A stretch of DNA of 43,696 nt from Proteus sp. FME41 (GCF_014897315.1 NZ_JABUYL010000026.1:1-43696), one strand, 5' to 3'. Shown: positions 5,995 to 16,091, counted from the first letter of the stretch. Made by a program: numbers and translations. Notes: generated from the sequence alone by a model not told the origin.

Positions 5995-8037
5995 ATGTCA
6001 AATCCATTACTTAGCACAACGGGATTACCTGCATTTTCCCTGATCAAACCAGAACATGTTGTTCCTGCATTAAAAGAAGTGTTAACTACGTATCGTGAAA
6101 AAGTCGAAAAATTACTGACTGATAATACTCAATTTAGCTGGGATAACCTTTGTCAGCCATTAGCAGAAGCCGGCGATAAATTGTCTCGTGTTTGGTCTCC
6201 CGTCAGCCATTTAAACTCAGTCAAAAATAGTGCTGAACTGCGTGAAGCATATGAACAGAGTTTGCCATTGCTGTCTGAATTCAGTACATGGATGGGACAA
6301 CACGAGGGTTTATACCAAGCTTATAAATCAATTAAAGAAAGTGCTGATTTTAATACATTAACTCAGCCACAGAAAAAAGCCGTTGAGAACGCATTGCGTG
6401 ACTTTGAATTGTCAGGTATCGGTTTACCCAAAAAGAAGCAACAACGTTTTGGTGAAATCAGTGCGCGTATGTCTGAATTGGGGGCGAAATACGGCAATAA
6501 TGTATTAGATGCCACAATGGGTTGGTCTAAACTAGTTACTGATGTAAATGATTTATCCGGTATGCCGCAAAGTGCTATTGATGCAGCCAAAGCGCTTGCT
6601 GAATCTAAAGAACAACAAGGCTATCTGCTAACACTTGATATGCCAAGTTACCTACCCGTTATGACCTACGCGGATAATAGCGAACTTAGAAAAGAGATGA
6701 GCATTGCTTATAGTACGCGTGCCTCTGATCAAGGTCCCAATGCCGGCCAGTGGGATAATAGCGAAATTATCGCGGAGATCCTCGCATTACGCCATGAACT
6801 TGCTCAATTGCTTGGTTTTAAAAACTACGCTGAAAAATCACTCGCCACTAAAATGGCAGAGTCTCCAGAACAAGTCCTGAGCTTTTTAACTGATTTAGCA
6901 CAACGCGCCCACCCGCAAGGTAAAGAAGAATTAGCTGAGCTCACTCAATTTGCAAAAGAGCACTATGGCGTTGATAAATTAGCGTCTTGGGATCTGGCTT
7001 ACTACAGCGAAAAGCAAAAACAACACTTATTCTCAATCGATGATGAGCAACTGCGTCCTTACTTCCCAGAACAGCGTGCTCTAAGCGGCTTATTTGAAGT
7101 TGTTCATCGTATCTATGGTTTAACAGCCAAAGAGCGTAACGATATCGACACTTGGCATGATGATGTGCGTTTCTTTGAGCTTTATGATGAAAGCAACATC
7201 TTACGCGGTAGCTTTTATCTTGATTTATATGCACGTGAACACAAACGTGGTGGCGCTTGGATGGATGATTGCATGGGAAGAATGCGTCATGCCGATGGCA
7301 AACTACAAAATCCTGTTGCTTACCTTACCTGTAACTTTAATAAACCCGTAGGCGATAAACCAGCACTGTTTACTCATAATGAAGTCACCACGTTGTTCCA
7401 TGAATTTGGTCATGGCTTACATCATATGTTAACGCAAATTGATACCGCCGATGTCGCTGGTATTAATGGTGTGCCATGGGATGCGGTTGAATTACCAAGC
7501 CAATTTATGGAAAACTGGTGCTGGGAGCCAGAAGCATTAGCCTTTATTTCTGGTCATTATGAAACTGGCGAACCATTACCACAGGCAATGCTTGATAATA
7601 TGCTTAAAGCAAAAAATTATCAGTCAGCGATGTTTGTGTTACGCCAATTAGAATTTGGTCTATTTGATTTCCGTTTACATGCAGAGTATGACCCAGCAAA
7701 AGGGGCCCGCGTGATGGAAACCTTAACCAGTGTGAAAGATCAAGTATCTGTTGTTCCTTCAACACCTTGGGCTCGTTTTCCACATGCTTTTAGCCATATA
7801 TTTGCAGGGGGTTATGCCGCAGGTTATTACAGCTATTTATGGGCAGATGTACTGGCAGCAGATGCCTTCTCACGTTTCGCCGAAGAAGGCATTTTTAACC
7901 GTGAAACAGGCCAATCATTCCTTGATAATATTTTAACCCGTGGTGGTTCAGAAGAACCGATGGAACTGTTCAAACGCTTCCGTGGTCGTGAGCCTCAACT
8001 TGATGCCATGCTGAAAAGCTATGGTATTAAAGGATAA
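5995..8037 (+). CDS. prlC: Oligopeptidase A (M3 zinc peptidase)
   Basis: Cytoplasmic zinc metallopeptidase that degrades short peptides, including cleaved signal peptides and proteolysis products. The product is 680 aa, the E. coli PrlC length, when started at ATG 5995 (MSNPLLSTTG), which has AGGA 7 bases upstream; an earlier in-frame start 15 codons upstream has no ribosome site. The zinc motif HEFGH lies at residues 469-473 with the downstream glutamate in WDAVELPSQFMENW. The gene is followed after 3 bases by rsmJ, as in E. coli, so the two are co-transcribed. No truncation is visible. Confidence 0.97.
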   Translation: MSNPLLSTTGLPAFSLIKPEHVVPALKEVLTTYREKVEKLLTDNTQFSWDNLCQPLAEAGDKLSRVWSPVSHLNSVKNSAELREAYEQSLPLLSEFSTWMGQHEGLYQAYKSIKESADFNTLTQPQKKAVENALRDFELSGIGLPKKKQQRFGEISARMSELGAKYGNNVLDATMGWSKLVTDVNDLSGMPQSAIDAAKALAESKEQQGYLLTLDMPSYLPVMTYADNSELRKEMSIAYSTRASDQGPNAGQWDNSEIIAEILALRHELAQLLGFKNYAEKSLATKMAESPEQVLSFLTDLAQRAHPQGKEELAELTQFAKEHYGVDKLASWDLAYYSEKQKQHLFSIDDEQLRPYFPEQRALSGLFEVVHRIYGLTAKERNDIDTWHDDVRFFELYDESNILRGSFYLDLYAREHKRGGAWMDDCMGRMRHADGKLQNPVAYLTCNFNKPVGDKPALFTHNEVTTLFHEFGHGLHHMLTQIDTADVAGINGVPWDAVELPSQFMENWCWEPEALAFISGHYETGEPLPQAMLDNMLKAKNYQSAMFVLRQLEFGLFDFRLHAEYDPAKGARVMETLTSVKDQVSVVPSTPWARFPHAFSHIFAGGYAAGYYSYLWADVLAADAFSRFAEEGIFNRETGQSFLDNILTRGGSEEPMELFKRFRGREPQLDAMLKSYGIKG

Positions 8038-8040
8038 TGA

Positions 8041-8787
8041 GTGAAAATCTGTTTACTTTGTGAAGAAGGCGCTGATAACAGCGCCTTATCTGATTTAGCG
8101 CAACGTTGGGGATTAGTTCACGACGATACGCAAACCATGGCGTTAGTATTAACGCCGACGCACCTTGAATTGCGCAAACAAGATGAACCTAAATTAGGTG
8201 GCATCTATGTAGATTTCGTAGAAGGCACCATGGCTCATCGTCGTAAATTTGGCGGTGGTCGAGGTGAGGCGGTGGCAAAAGCGGTTGGGATCAAAAAAGA
8301 CTATCTGCCTGATGTTGTTGATGCAACAGCAGGGCTTGGTCGAGATGCGTTTGTCTTAGCGTCTATTGGTTGTAAAGTTAGAATGGTAGAGCGTCATCCT
8401 GTGGTTGCTGCACTACTTGAGGACGGCTTAAAACGTGCTTATCTTGATGCGGACATTGGTAAATGGATGCAAGAGAGAATGACATTAATTCATGCTTCTT
8501 CTGCCCAAGCATTAACTGAGATCACGCCGCCTCCTGATGTTGTCTATCTTGATCCGATGTATCCACATAAAGCAAAAAGCGCATTAGTGAAAAAAGAGAT
8601 GCGCGTATTTCAATCTTTGGTCGGTGCTGATGAAGATGCAGATGCACTACTAGAACCCGCAATGACGTTGGCAAAAAAACGTGTTGTCGTAAAACGTCCT
8701 GATTATGCTGAACCCTTAAATAATCAACCTGCACATGCCAATGTCACCACAAAAAACCATCGATTCGATATTTACCCTTGTGTGTAA
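8041..8787 (+). CDS. rsmJ: 16S rRNA m2G1516 methyltransferase
   Basis: RsmJ (formerly YhiQ) methylates N2 of G1516 in 16S rRNA with S-adenosylmethionine. The 248-residue product closely follows the E. coli protein: [31 protein letters not shown], the SAM-binding [18 protein letters not shown] and the catalytic-loop [11 protein letters not shown]. The start is GTG at 8041, three bases after the prlC stop (TAATGAGTG), consistent with translational coupling. The chain ends [11 protein letters not shown] as in relatives. Confidence 0.96.
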   Translation: MKICLLCEEGADNSALSDLAQRWGLVHDDTQTMALVLTPTHLELRKQDEPKLGGIYVDFVEGTMAHRRKFGGGRGEAVAKAVGIKKDYLPDVVDATAGLGRDAFVLASIGCKVRMVERHPVVAALLEDGLKRAYLDADIGKWMQERMTLIHASSAQALTEITPPPDVVYLDPMYPHKAKSALVKKEMRVFQSLVGADEDADALLEPAMTLAKKRVVVKRPDYAEPLNNQPAHANVTTKNHRFDIYPCV

Positions 8788-8827
8788 ACACTTACACATA
8801 AGGATAAAGAAATTGGTTTCAAGTCTG

Positions 8828-8846
8828 ACGGGTGTTAAACACCCGT
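8828..8846. terminator. Perfect hairpin between convergent rsmJ and gdhA
   Basis: ACGGGTGTT and AACACCCGT form a perfect 9-bp inverted repeat about a single base, halfway between the two convergent stop codons. There is no T-run on either side, so it may act as a processing or weak bidirectional stop rather than a classical terminator. Confidence 0.5.
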
Positions 8847-8862
8847 TCAGAATTAATGAGGT

Positions 8863-10203
8863 TTACAGTACACCTTGTGCCAGCATTGCATCCGCAACTT
8901 TGACAAAACCCGCAATATTCGCACCTTGAATATAATTAGTTTGCTTACCTTCACCACCGTAGTTCACACAAGCATGGTGAATATCTAACATGATGTGATG
9001 TAAGCGAGCATCCACTTTCTCGGCTTTCCAGCTTAACCGTGCTGCATTCTGCGCCATTTCTAAGCCAGAGGTTGCAACACCACCTGCATTAGCGGCTTTA
9101 CCTGGCGCAAAAAGAACACCTGCTTCAATAAAGGCATCTGTTGCCGCAATTGTGGTTGGCATATTCGCACCTTCTGCAACCGCTTTAACGCCATTGTTGA
9201 TCAAGACTTTTGCAGCCTCTAGATCTAATTCATTTTGTGTTGCACAAGGTAGAGCAATATCAACAGGAACAGCCCAAGGTTGTTGCCCTTCAAGATAGGT
9301 TAAACCAAATTCTTTGGCGTACTCTTCAACACGGCCATAGTTATTTTTAATTTCAGTGAGTCGGGCGAGTTTTTCAGTAGTAAACCCCGCTTCATCAACA
9401 ACCGTCCCCCCTGAATCTGATGCCGTGATCACTTTAGCGCCTAGCTCTAAACATTTCTCAATAGTAAATTGAGCAACATTACCTGCGCCAGAAACCGCCA
9501 CACGCATCCCCTCAAGAGACATACCATGACGTTTAAGCATCGCATTAGTAAAATAAACTAAACCGTATCCAGTGGCTTCTGGGCGGATTAAACTGCCCCC
9601 GAATGAAAGCCCTTTACCCGTAAATACGCATTCATTGCTATTAGACAGTTTTTTCATCATACCTGCCATAAAGCCCACTTCACGTGCACCCACGCCGATA
9701 TCTCCCGCAGGAACATCGGTATTAGCTCCCAGATGGCGATAAAGTTCTGTCATTAATGCCTGACAAAAACGCATCACTTCACCCTGGCTTTTGCCTTTAG
9801 GATTAAAATCAGAACCCCCTTTCGCGCCCCCCATTGGTAATGTCGTTAATGCATTTTTAAATGTTTGCTCAAAACCTAAGAATTTTAGGATAGAGAGATT
9901 CACGGAAGGGTGAAAGCGCATCCCCCCTTTGTAAGGCCCGATGGCTGAGTTAAATTGAATACGCCATGCACGATTAACCTGTACTTGCCCTTTATCATCT
10001 AACCAACAGACGCGAAACTGAATAATACGTTCAGGCTCAACTAAGCGCTCAAGTAATGATTGTTCACGATATTGTGGATTTTTCTCTAAGAAAGGCCACA
10101 AAGTGGTAAAAACTTCACGAACCGCCTGATGATACTCAGGTTGATGAGCGTTATATTTTTCTACCCCTTCTAAAAACGAAGATAATGAGCCAGAGATATT
10201 CAT
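8863..10203 (-). CDS. gdhA: NADP-specific glutamate dehydrogenase
   Basis: Catalyses reductive amination of 2-oxoglutarate to glutamate with NADPH, the high-ammonia assimilation route. The protein is 446 aa from ATG 10201-10203 (MNISGSLSSF), with AGGA upstream. A longer in-frame extension is not supported. The substrate-binding motif GGMRFHPSVN, the catalytic-lysine motif PMGGAKGGSDFNPKGKS, and the Rossmann stretch VSGAGNVAQF are all intact. It is a monocistronic gene convergent with rsmJ. A urease-bearing Proteus would have ample ammonia for it, but that link is inference. Confidence 0.97.
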   Translation of the reverse strand: MNISGSLSSFLEGVEKYNAHQPEYHQAVREVFTTLWPFLEKNPQYREQSLLERLVEPERIIQFRVCWLDDKGQVQVNRAWRIQFNSAIGPYKGGMRFHPSVNLSILKFLGFEQTFKNALTTLPMGGAKGGSDFNPKGKSQGEVMRFCQALMTELYRHLGANTDVPAGDIGVGAREVGFMAGMMKKLSNSNECVFTGKGLSFGGSLIRPEATGYGLVYFTNAMLKRHGMSLEGMRVAVSGAGNVAQFTIEKCLELGAKVITASDSGGTVVDEAGFTTEKLARLTEIKNNYGRVEEYAKEFGLTYLEGQQPWAVPVDIALPCATQNELDLEAAKVLINNGVKAVAEGANMPTTIAATDAFIEAGVLFAPGKAANAGGVATSGLEMAQNAARLSWKAEKVDARLHHIMLDIHHACVNYGGEGKQTNYIQGANIAGFVKVADAMLAQGVL

Positions 10204-10403
10204 TCCGCTATTCCTTTTTTGTGTAATGTGATGTTGGCATAACCTCATTTATTCGGAATATTTTTGGGTTTTGTGAGGTTGATGTTGTTTTGCTTCTTGA
10301 ATATATCATTAAAATGCATTCACACTTCAAGACATTTTTTTCATAATTAGACAAAAAAAAAAGGTTGACTCTGTTTAACAGCAAGAAAAATAGGAAATTT
10401 AGG

Positions 10404-10437
10404 CAAAAAAATACCTGCATAAGCAGGCATTTTTTTT
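10404..10437 (-). terminator. Terminator downstream of uspA
   Basis: On the minus strand TGCCTGC and GCAGGTA pair around TTAT, followed by seven T. A-rich and T-rich tracts flank both sides, so it could also stop rightward transcription. It lies about 20 bases past the uspA stop. Confidence 0.8.
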
Positions 10438-10455
10438 GCTTAAACAAGCAAGCGA

Positions 10456-10890
10456 TTATTCTTCTTCATCTTTCAGCGGAACAATTAACATATCAACGTG
10501 TACAGTATTAATTAACTGACGTGCTGATGACATTAATTTACTCCAGAAGTCTTGGTGATGACCACAAACGACTAAATCCATATCGTATTTTTTAATCGCA
10601 TCAACCAGAACTTGTCCTAAATCGCCACTACCACTCAAGGTTTCTTGGATTTCATAACCTGATTTATCAGAGAGGTCTCTTAACGCGTTACGGGTTTCAT
10701 CAGTAATACGTTGTTGCATATCACCAAGGTTGACATCAATTAGACCGGTATAAAGATCAGAGTAGTTAACATCAACGTGAATTAAGGAAACTTTGGCATT
10801 ATAGGGTTTTGCCATAGATACAGCTTTCTGTACTAAGACATTACTCTCAGGGGATAAATCAACTGCCACTAGAATATGCTTATAAGCCAT
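10456..10890 (-). CDS. uspA: Universal stress protein A
   Basis: Cytoplasmic stress protein induced on growth arrest and by many stresses, protecting against DNA damage and oxidative stress. The 144-residue product begins [16 protein letters not shown] and has the single USP alpha/beta domain, ending [14 protein letters not shown] as in E. coli UspA. UspA itself does not bind ATP, and the G-2x-G-9x-G(S/T) loop is accordingly absent. Start ATG 10888-10890 has AAGGAG. It is divergent from uspB across 407 bp, the same arrangement as in E. coli. Confidence 0.97.
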   Translation of the reverse strand: MAYKHILVAVDLSPESNVLVQKAVSMAKPYNAKVSLIHVDVNYSDLYTGLIDVNLGDMQQRITDETRNALRDLSDKSGYEIQETLSGSGDLGQVLVDAIKKYDMDLVVCGHHQDFWSKLMSSARQLINTVHVDMLIVPLKDEEE

Positions 10891-11297
10891 CGTGAACTCC
10901 TTCCATAAGCTGATTAATCGGTTGGAAAGGCGGTGAAGCCTATATCCTATGTATTAAATATAACGTTTTAAGATGAAAGTTAGATGTCGCCTTGATCACA
11001 ACTTAAGTCAAATTAATCAAGAAAGCATCTATCGGTAAAATAACAATATACACCATTTTAGATTAGTACGATGTCATTCACCGACAATATCATCATAATA
11101 ATGAGAATTGAGTATAAAAAACAACAAAAACACCCTTTTAGAGTTATTTTTTAATCATTTTTTTGAAAAAGAGAACAACTTGAACACGTCACTTTTGTTT
11201 ATTGCTTAATTTCACCTAAACTTAAATAAGAGAAAAAAATAACCTCTATAGGTAAAGGTTTTCTCATCTCAGAATCTATTATTCTAGGGAGGGGATT
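10891..11297. other. Divergent uspA-uspB regulatory region
   Basis: This 407-bp AT-rich spacer has no coding frame. It must hold the promoters of both stress genes. The only specific signal I can point to is the sigma-S-like -10 element on the uspB side. Confidence 0.6.
11217..11228 (+). promoter_or_regulatory. Candidate sigma-S promoter -10 element for uspB
   Basis: CTAAACTTAA at 11217-11226 matches the extended sigma-S -10 pattern CTAYRCTTAA at nine of ten positions. It lies 70 bases before the uspB start. E. coli uspB is transcribed by sigma S, which makes the match credible. Confidence 0.4.
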
Positions 11298-11630
11298 ATG
11301 TTTAATGTCATTGTCATCTTTTGGGCGCTCTGTATTCTTTGCCTGATTAATATGATGCGTTATTTCTCATCTATTCGGGTATTACTTACGATATTGCGCC
11401 AATCAGATCCTTTACTCTACCAATCAGTAGATGGTAACGGATTTTTTACTATGCATGGGCAATTTACAAAACAACTACGCCTTATTCGCTATATTAACCA
11501 ACGCCAATACATCAATCACCATAACCCTGAAGTGATTATGCGTTGTGAGCGAATTTATCGGCAATTTTACCTTGTTAGTCGTTTTTGTATTCTTGCTGTA
11601 GCAAGCCTCATAGCGATGCTTTTTTGGTAA
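11298..11630 (+). CDS. uspB: Universal stress protein B
   Basis: A 110-residue inner-membrane protein (E. coli 111) needed for ethanol resistance in stationary phase. It has an N-terminal membrane segment at about residues 2-20 (IVIFWALCILCLINMMRY) and another at the extreme C-terminus (FCILAVASLIAMLFW). Between them lies a conserved soluble loop with SDPLLYQSVDGNGFFT and QLRLIRYINQRQYINHH. The strong AGGGAGGGG site fixes the ATG at 11298. It is divergent from uspA and upstream of a hairpin shared with pitA. Confidence 0.95.
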   Translation: MFNVIVIFWALCILCLINMMRYFSSIRVLLTILRQSDPLLYQSVDGNGFFTMHGQFTKQLRLIRYINQRQYINHHNPEVIMRCERIYRQFYLVSRFCILAVASLIAMLFW

Positions 11631-11635
11631 AGACA

Positions 11636-11667
11636 AAACAAAAAACGGTGACTAAAAGTCACCGTTT
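11636..11667. terminator. Bidirectional terminator between uspB and pitA
   Basis: AAACGGTGACT (11643-11653) pairs perfectly with AGTCACCGTTT (11657-11667). On the minus strand it runs into TTTTTTG, so it is strongest as the pitA terminator. It lies 12 bases after the uspB stop. Confidence 0.85.
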
Positions 11668-11696
11668 ATAAACAAACTTGGGTCGTTTATTGCTTA

Positions 11697-13196
11697 TCAG
11701 CTATTCACAATGAATGTCAGTGATATCCAATAAAGTAAACCTGATAAACCAATACTAACGGGTAATGTTAAGATCCAAGCCAGTGCAATATTTTTCACCG
11801 TCTTCGATTGAACCCCACCACCATCAACAATCATTGTACCTGCAACTGCAGATGACAGAACTTGTGTTGTTGATACAGGCATACCCGTATAACTTGCGAC
11901 ACCAATGGACACTGCGGCTGTTACCTGAGCAGAAACCCCTTGAGCATAAGTCATACCTTTTTTACCAATCTTCTCACCAATCGTTACTGCAACGCGTTTC
12001 CAACCTACCATTGTCCCAATAGAGAGCGCTAATGCCACTGCAACAATGATCCAAATTGGTGCATATTCCACAGTGTTTAGCAGGTCACGACTCAATGTTT
12101 TTAAGAACCGTGCATCTTGGGCGCTAGTTTCAGGTAGTTTAGCCACTTCTGTTGCGGTATCAGCGATACACATCAGTAATCGACGCATTTGAGCACGCTG
12201 GTCTGCACTTAGCTCATCATAAGAGCTAATATTGGCAAGCATTTGTTCTGTTTGATTTAGAACAACTGGCGTTCTCGCGCTATTACAATGGAAATCGGTA
12301 TCACTAGGATCAGTTTGTGCTGATACTGTTGGCGTATTATCGATAGCATGTTGTAGTGCTGGCTGATGCTTTTCATAATACTGCTGTAAATGTACAACGG
12401 CATCATGCGTTTTAGTGATATCGTATCCACTTGCACTCATATTGACGACGAAACCCGCAGGCGCCACGCCAATTAACACTAACATGATAAGACCGATACC
12501 TTTCTGCCCATCATTTGCACCATGAGAGAAACTGACTCCAACTGCAGATAAAATCAGTGCAGTACGAGTCCAAAATGGTGGCTTACGCTTACCATCTTGT
12601 TTCTCACGTTCAGCCGGTGTCAGGTGAATACGACGACGTTTTTTCGTACTACTCCAGTAACGGCGCAGTAAGAAAATCATCGCACCTGCAATAACCAAGC
12701 CGATAATTGGAGAAAGAATGAGAGATAGGAAGATACTGATCATTTTTGGTATATTTAATGCATCAACGATAGACGAATCTGTCACGATAGCATTTGTTAA
12801 ACCAATACCAATGATAGCACCTATTAGTGTATGTGAACTTGATGCTGGAATACCGAAGTACCAAGTACCTAAGTTCCAGATAATGGCGGCTAACAGCAAC
12901 GAGAAGACCATAGCAAGGCCATGACCCGAGCTCACATTCAGCAGAAGATCTGTCGGTAACAAGTGAACGATAGCATAAGCTACGCTCAGCCCACCGAGCA
13001 GAACGCCAAGGAAGTTAAATACACCCGCCATTACGACCGCGAATTGCGCACGCATAGCACGAGTATAGATAACAGTTGCTACCGCATTTGCGGTATCATG
13101 GAAGCCGTTAATGGCCTCATAAAATAGCACAAAAAGTAGTGCTAAAACCAACATTAAACCTGTATGAAATTCTAGGTCAGTAAACAAATGTAGCAT
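11697..13196 (-). CDS. pitA: Low-affinity inorganic phosphate transporter
   Basis: PitA imports metal-phosphate complexes with protons across the inner membrane. Started at ATG 13194-13196 ([14 protein letters not shown]) it is 499 aa, the E. coli length; earlier in-frame starts add a non-conserved leader. The duplicated PiT signatures are both present: [20 protein letters not shown] near the N-terminus and [11 protein letters not shown] in the second half. A hydrophilic loop of about 125 residues (roughly 260-385) separates the transmembrane halves and is the least conserved part. Conserved [13 protein letters not shown] and [12 protein letters not shown] motifs are intact. It is expressed alone. 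Confidence 0.96.
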   Translation of the reverse strand: MLHLFTDLEFHTGLMLVLALLFVLFYEAINGFHDTANAVATVIYTRAMRAQFAVVMAGVFNFLGVLLGGLSVAYAIVHLLPTDLLLNVSSGHGLAMVFSLLLAAIIWNLGTWYFGIPASSSHTLIGAIIGIGLTNAIVTDSSIVDALNIPKMISIFLSLILSPIIGLVIAGAMIFLLRRYWSSTKKRRRIHLTPAEREKQDGKRKPPFWTRTALILSAVGVSFSHGANDGQKGIGLIMLVLIGVAPAGFVVNMSASGYDITKTHDAVVHLQQYYEKHQPALQHAIDNTPTVSAQTDPSDTDFHCNSARTPVVLNQTEQMLANISSYDELSADQRAQMRRLLMCIADTATEVAKLPETSAQDARFLKTLSRDLLNTVEYAPIWIIVAVALALSIGTMVGWKRVAVTIGEKIGKKGMTYAQGVSAQVTAAVSIGVASYTGMPVSTTQVLSSAVAGTMIVDGGGVQSKTVKNIALAWILTLPVSIGLSGLLYWISLTFIVNS

Positions 13197-13505
13197 AGAC
13201 GTTAAGCCAGTTAGTTGGACATGAACGCGGCGCATTATCAGCGACAAATGCGAACGGTGGAAGCGAAATTTAACCTTTTTTTGATTTGATAACCAAGAAA
13301 ATTAGAGCCTTTTTAAGATAATTCCTTATATATCATTTAATTAATAAAAATAAAAAAAAAGTAAATTTCTGACAATTTTTATCTTTGCTAATGTAAATTT
13401 AGGTGAAAAATGCAAATTTCTCCATATAATTTTACAAAAACACTCTGATCTTACGCGAAAATCATTGATTAAGTAGTCAGACAAAACCAAGAACGAGACA
13501 TCATT
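13197..13505. other. Divergent pitA-yhiN spacer
   Basis: A 309-bp, very AT-rich region between two divergent genes, with A- and T-tracts around 13345-13430. It must carry promoters for both genes. I see no specific operator. Confidence 0.5.
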
Positions 13506-14723
13506 GTGGGATCATACGATACAGTAATTATAGGTGCAGGAGCCGCGGGGCTTTTTTGTGCATCTTTAGCAGGACAAGCAGGATTATCTGTTTTAGTACT
13601 CGATAATGGCAAAAAAGCAGGTCGAAAAATTCTTATGTCAGGGGGCGGTCGTTGTAATTTTACTAATATGTATATTGAGCCTTCAGCCTACTTATCAGAA
13701 AATCCTCATTTTTGTAAGTCAGCACTTGCTCGCTATACACAATGGGATTTTATTGAATTAGTACAAAAGCATAAAATTACTTACCATGAAAAAACATTGG
13801 GACAGCTTTTTTGTGATGACTCAGCACAACACATTGTTGATTTATTGCTTACTGAATGTCAAAAAGGGGAAGTAAGTGTTCGCTTACGCAGTGAAGTAAC
13901 GAAAATCGAGAAAACAGATGAAGGCTTTACTGTTTTTGTTGATGGAAAAACGATTTTTACCTCATCTGTTGTTATCGCGAGTGGTGGGCTTTCTATGCCA
14001 GGTTTAGGCGCAACACCTTTTGGCTATAAAGTTGCAGAGCAATTTGGCCTTTCTGTTTTACCCACTCGTGCGGGTTTAGTCCCTTTTACGTTGCACAAAC
14101 CACAACTTGAGCAACTTAGTCAACTCTCAGGTGTGGCGGTTCCTGCCATTGTGACAGCAAAAGACGGTACAAATTTTAAAGAGAATATTCTTTTTACTCA
14201 TAGAGGTCTTTCAGGCCCTGCGATTTTGCAAATTTCTAGTTATTGGCAACCCGGGGAGTATGTGAGTATTAACTTACTTCCAAATAACAATCTTGAAAGC
14301 TTTTTACAAGAAAAGCGACAAGAACATCCTAATCAGTCATTAAAAAATACGCTTTCTCGCCTATTACCAAAGCGATTAATTGAAATAATGATAGAAAATA
14401 AACAGCTACCAGATATCTCTCTAACTCAACTGAGTAATGAGCGTATTACTCAAATTGCAACGTTGCTACAAGAATGGCAAGTGCAACCTAATGGCACTGA
14501 AGGTTACCGCACCGCAGAGGTTACCTTGGGCGGTGTAGATACCCGCGCCCTTTCCTCTAAAACAATGGAAGCCACAAAGGTAAAAGGACTCTATTTTATT
14601 GGAGAAGTCGTGGATGTCACAGGTTGGTTAGGCGGATATAACTTCCAATGGGCATGGAGTTCGGCTTATGCGTGTGCACAAAGCCTAATTTCAACACCAA
14701 AATCGACATTTACTGCACAATAA
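13506..14723 (+). CDS. yhiN: HI0933-family FAD-dependent oxidoreductase
   Basis: A 405-residue flavoprotein of the HI0933/YhiN family, with a BaiN-like fold; the physiological substrate is not established. The N-terminal dinucleotide-binding motif GAGAAGL is at about residues 11-17, followed by the family marks KAGRKILMSGGGRCNFTN and VIASGGLSMPGLGATPFG. The C-terminal FAD-binding part has TLGGVDTRALSSKTMEA and GEVVDVTGWLGGYNFQWAWS. Translation starts at GTG 13506. As in E. coli, yhiN lies next to pitA. A clear terminator follows. Confidence 0.92.
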   Translation: MGSYDTVIIGAGAAGLFCASLAGQAGLSVLVLDNGKKAGRKILMSGGGRCNFTNMYIEPSAYLSENPHFCKSALARYTQWDFIELVQKHKITYHEKTLGQLFCDDSAQHIVDLLLTECQKGEVSVRLRSEVTKIEKTDEGFTVFVDGKTIFTSSVVIASGGLSMPGLGATPFGYKVAEQFGLSVLPTRAGLVPFTLHKPQLEQLSQLSGVAVPAIVTAKDGTNFKENILFTHRGLSGPAILQISSYWQPGEYVSINLLPNNNLESFLQEKRQEHPNQSLKNTLSRLLPKRLIEIMIENKQLPDISLTQLSNERITQIATLLQEWQVQPNGTEGYRTAEVTLGGVDTRALSSKTMEATKVKGLYFIGEVVDVTGWLGGYNFQWAWSSAYACAQSLISTPKSTFTAQ

Positions 14724-14801
14724 TGAATAAATTTGCAAATGTTAAAGTTATAAATATTAGTTTTGTAATTCTATAAATTTATAAGTCATACATAACAAAA
14801 C

Positions 14802-14838
14802 CCAGTTATCATCAATCCGTGATAGCTGGATTTTGTTT
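14802..14838 (+). terminator. Terminator of yhiN
   Basis: CCAGTTATCA (14802-14811) pairs with TGATAGCTGG (14820-14829) with one G-U pair, followed by ATTTTGTTTT. Confidence 0.85.
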
Positions 14839-15064
14839 TATCACTGAATAGCGACTTAAAATGACTCATATCCCTTCTTTTACTCTGGTTTTATAACGTA
14901 TTTCTTGTTCTTTTTTCTACGAATAACCTTATAAAAAATATTGTTAACTATTTGGTTATATTACTATTTTAAAAAATTATTAAAATAAAACAACTCGTTA
15001 ATCAGTAAGTTAAAAGCTTTTCATTGCTTTTTTCGATATTGCTTAAAAAAAAGGCTTTACAAAT

Positions 15065-15083
15065 GATACTGAGAACCATTATC
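15065..15083. promoter_or_regulatory. Fur box in the ryhB promoter
   Basis: GATACTGAGAACCATTATC matches the 19-bp Fur consensus GATAATGATAATCATTATC at 16 of 19 positions. It fills the space between a TTTACA -35-like element (15056-15061) and a TATCAT -10-like element (15080-15085), so iron-loaded Fur would block RNA polymerase directly. Confidence 0.88.
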
Positions 15084-15092
15084 ATCAATAAC

Positions 15093-15189
15093 ACTTTCAG
15101 ACACACCTCCTTCAGGGTGATATGAAAGAACGACATTGCTCACATTGCTTCCAGTGTTTTACTTTAGCCAGCCGGGTGCTGGCTTTTTC
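15093..15189 (+). ncRNA. ryhB: RyhB small regulatory RNA
   Basis: RyhB is the Hfq-dependent RNA that represses mRNAs of non-essential iron-using proteins during iron starvation. The core from about 15124 to 15188 is nearly identical to E. coli RyhB: ACGACATTGCTCACATTGC, then CTTCCAG, then the terminator AGCCAGCCGGGTGCTGGCT with a T-run. The 5' third differs from E. coli. The start is placed about 8 bases after the TATCAT box, giving roughly 96 nt (E. coli 90). A near-perfect Fur box overlaps the promoter. In E. coli it also lies near yhhX-yhhW, so synteny supports the call. Confidence 0.93.
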
Positions 15190-15323
15190 TTTTCTGTCAT
15201 TTATTCGATCTTTGCGCATCCTCTTGTTCAAATTATTTGGATCCTCCGATTAAATTCCTCTGCTTTTTTACTTTATGCAATTGCGTAAACTGTGTTTAAC
15301 AACTTCAGAGAAGGAAACACATT

Positions 15324-16025
15324 ATGATTTATCTACGCAAAGCAAATGAAAGAGGACACGCTAATCATGGTTGGCTAGATAGTTGGCATACCTTCTCTTT
15401 CGCAAATTATTACGATCGTGATTTTATGGGATTTTCTGCATTACGTGTCATTAATGAAGATCGCGTGAAATCAGGTGAGGGTTTTGGTACTCATCCTCAT
15501 AAAGACATGGAAATTTTAACTTATGTGCTTGAGGGGAATATCGAGCATAAAGACAGTATGGGTAATAAAGAAAATGTTCCTGCTGGTGAATTTCAGATTA
15601 TGAGTGCAGGTACAGGCATTACCCACTCAGAATATAATCCGAATAGCGATAAAGGACTTCATTTTTACCAAATTTGGATTATGCCAAATACCATTGGTAT
15701 CACACCACGTTACGATCAACGTCGTTTTGATACGACAGTGAGTAAACAGCTTATTTTGTCGCCAGATGCCCGTGATGGCTCTTTAAAAGTATTCCAAGAC
15801 ATGACGTTGTGGCGTTGGAACCTGAAAAAAGGCGAAGAAGCACAATACCAAATAGAAGCAGGGCGCCATGTTTGGCTACAAGTTGTAAAAGGCAAAATAG
15901 CGATTAATGACATTATTGCGACCACCAGTGATGGTGTAGCCATTGCGAATGAAGATATGATCCGTTTTGTTGGTGATGAGGACAGTGAAGTTTTATTGTT
16001 TGATTTACCACCAGTAACAGCATAG
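15324..16025 (+). CDS. yhhW: Pirin-family quercetin 2,3-dioxygenase
   Basis: YhhW is a cupin-fold pirin-like metalloprotein; E. coli YhhW degrades quercetin in vitro, and its natural role is unclear. The 233-residue product matches it throughout (MIYLRKANERGHANHGWLDS). The metal ligands are all present at H57, H59, H101 and E103 (GTHPHKDMEIL and GITHSEYNP). The second cupin-like half ends SEVLLFDLPPV. AGAAGGAAA precedes ATG 15324. It lies 135 bp after RyhB and is followed by a strong terminator. Co-regulation by iron is possible but not shown. Confidence 0.95.
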   Translation: MIYLRKANERGHANHGWLDSWHTFSFANYYDRDFMGFSALRVINEDRVKSGEGFGTHPHKDMEILTYVLEGNIEHKDSMGNKENVPAGEFQIMSAGTGITHSEYNPNSDKGLHFYQIWIMPNTIGITPRYDQRRFDTTVSKQLILSPDARDGSLKVFQDMTLWRWNLKKGEEAQYQIEAGRHVWLQVVKGKIAINDIIATTSDGVAIANEDMIRFVGDEDSEVLLFDLPPVTA

Positions 16026-16091
16026 TTGGGTTATCACCCTCAAAAGTCACTTTTTCTCTAATAAACTCTTTCACTTTGTTTTCTTTCTATT

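Larger units (their letters stand above)
14724..15323. other. yhiN-yhhW spacer carrying terminator and ryhB
   Basis: No protein-coding gene is seen in these 600 bases. The left part holds the yhiN terminator, the middle (about 14840-15050) is AT-rich with no recognised feature, and the right part holds the Fur box and the RyhB small RNA. The last 130 bases would contain the yhhW promoter. Confidence 0.8.
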
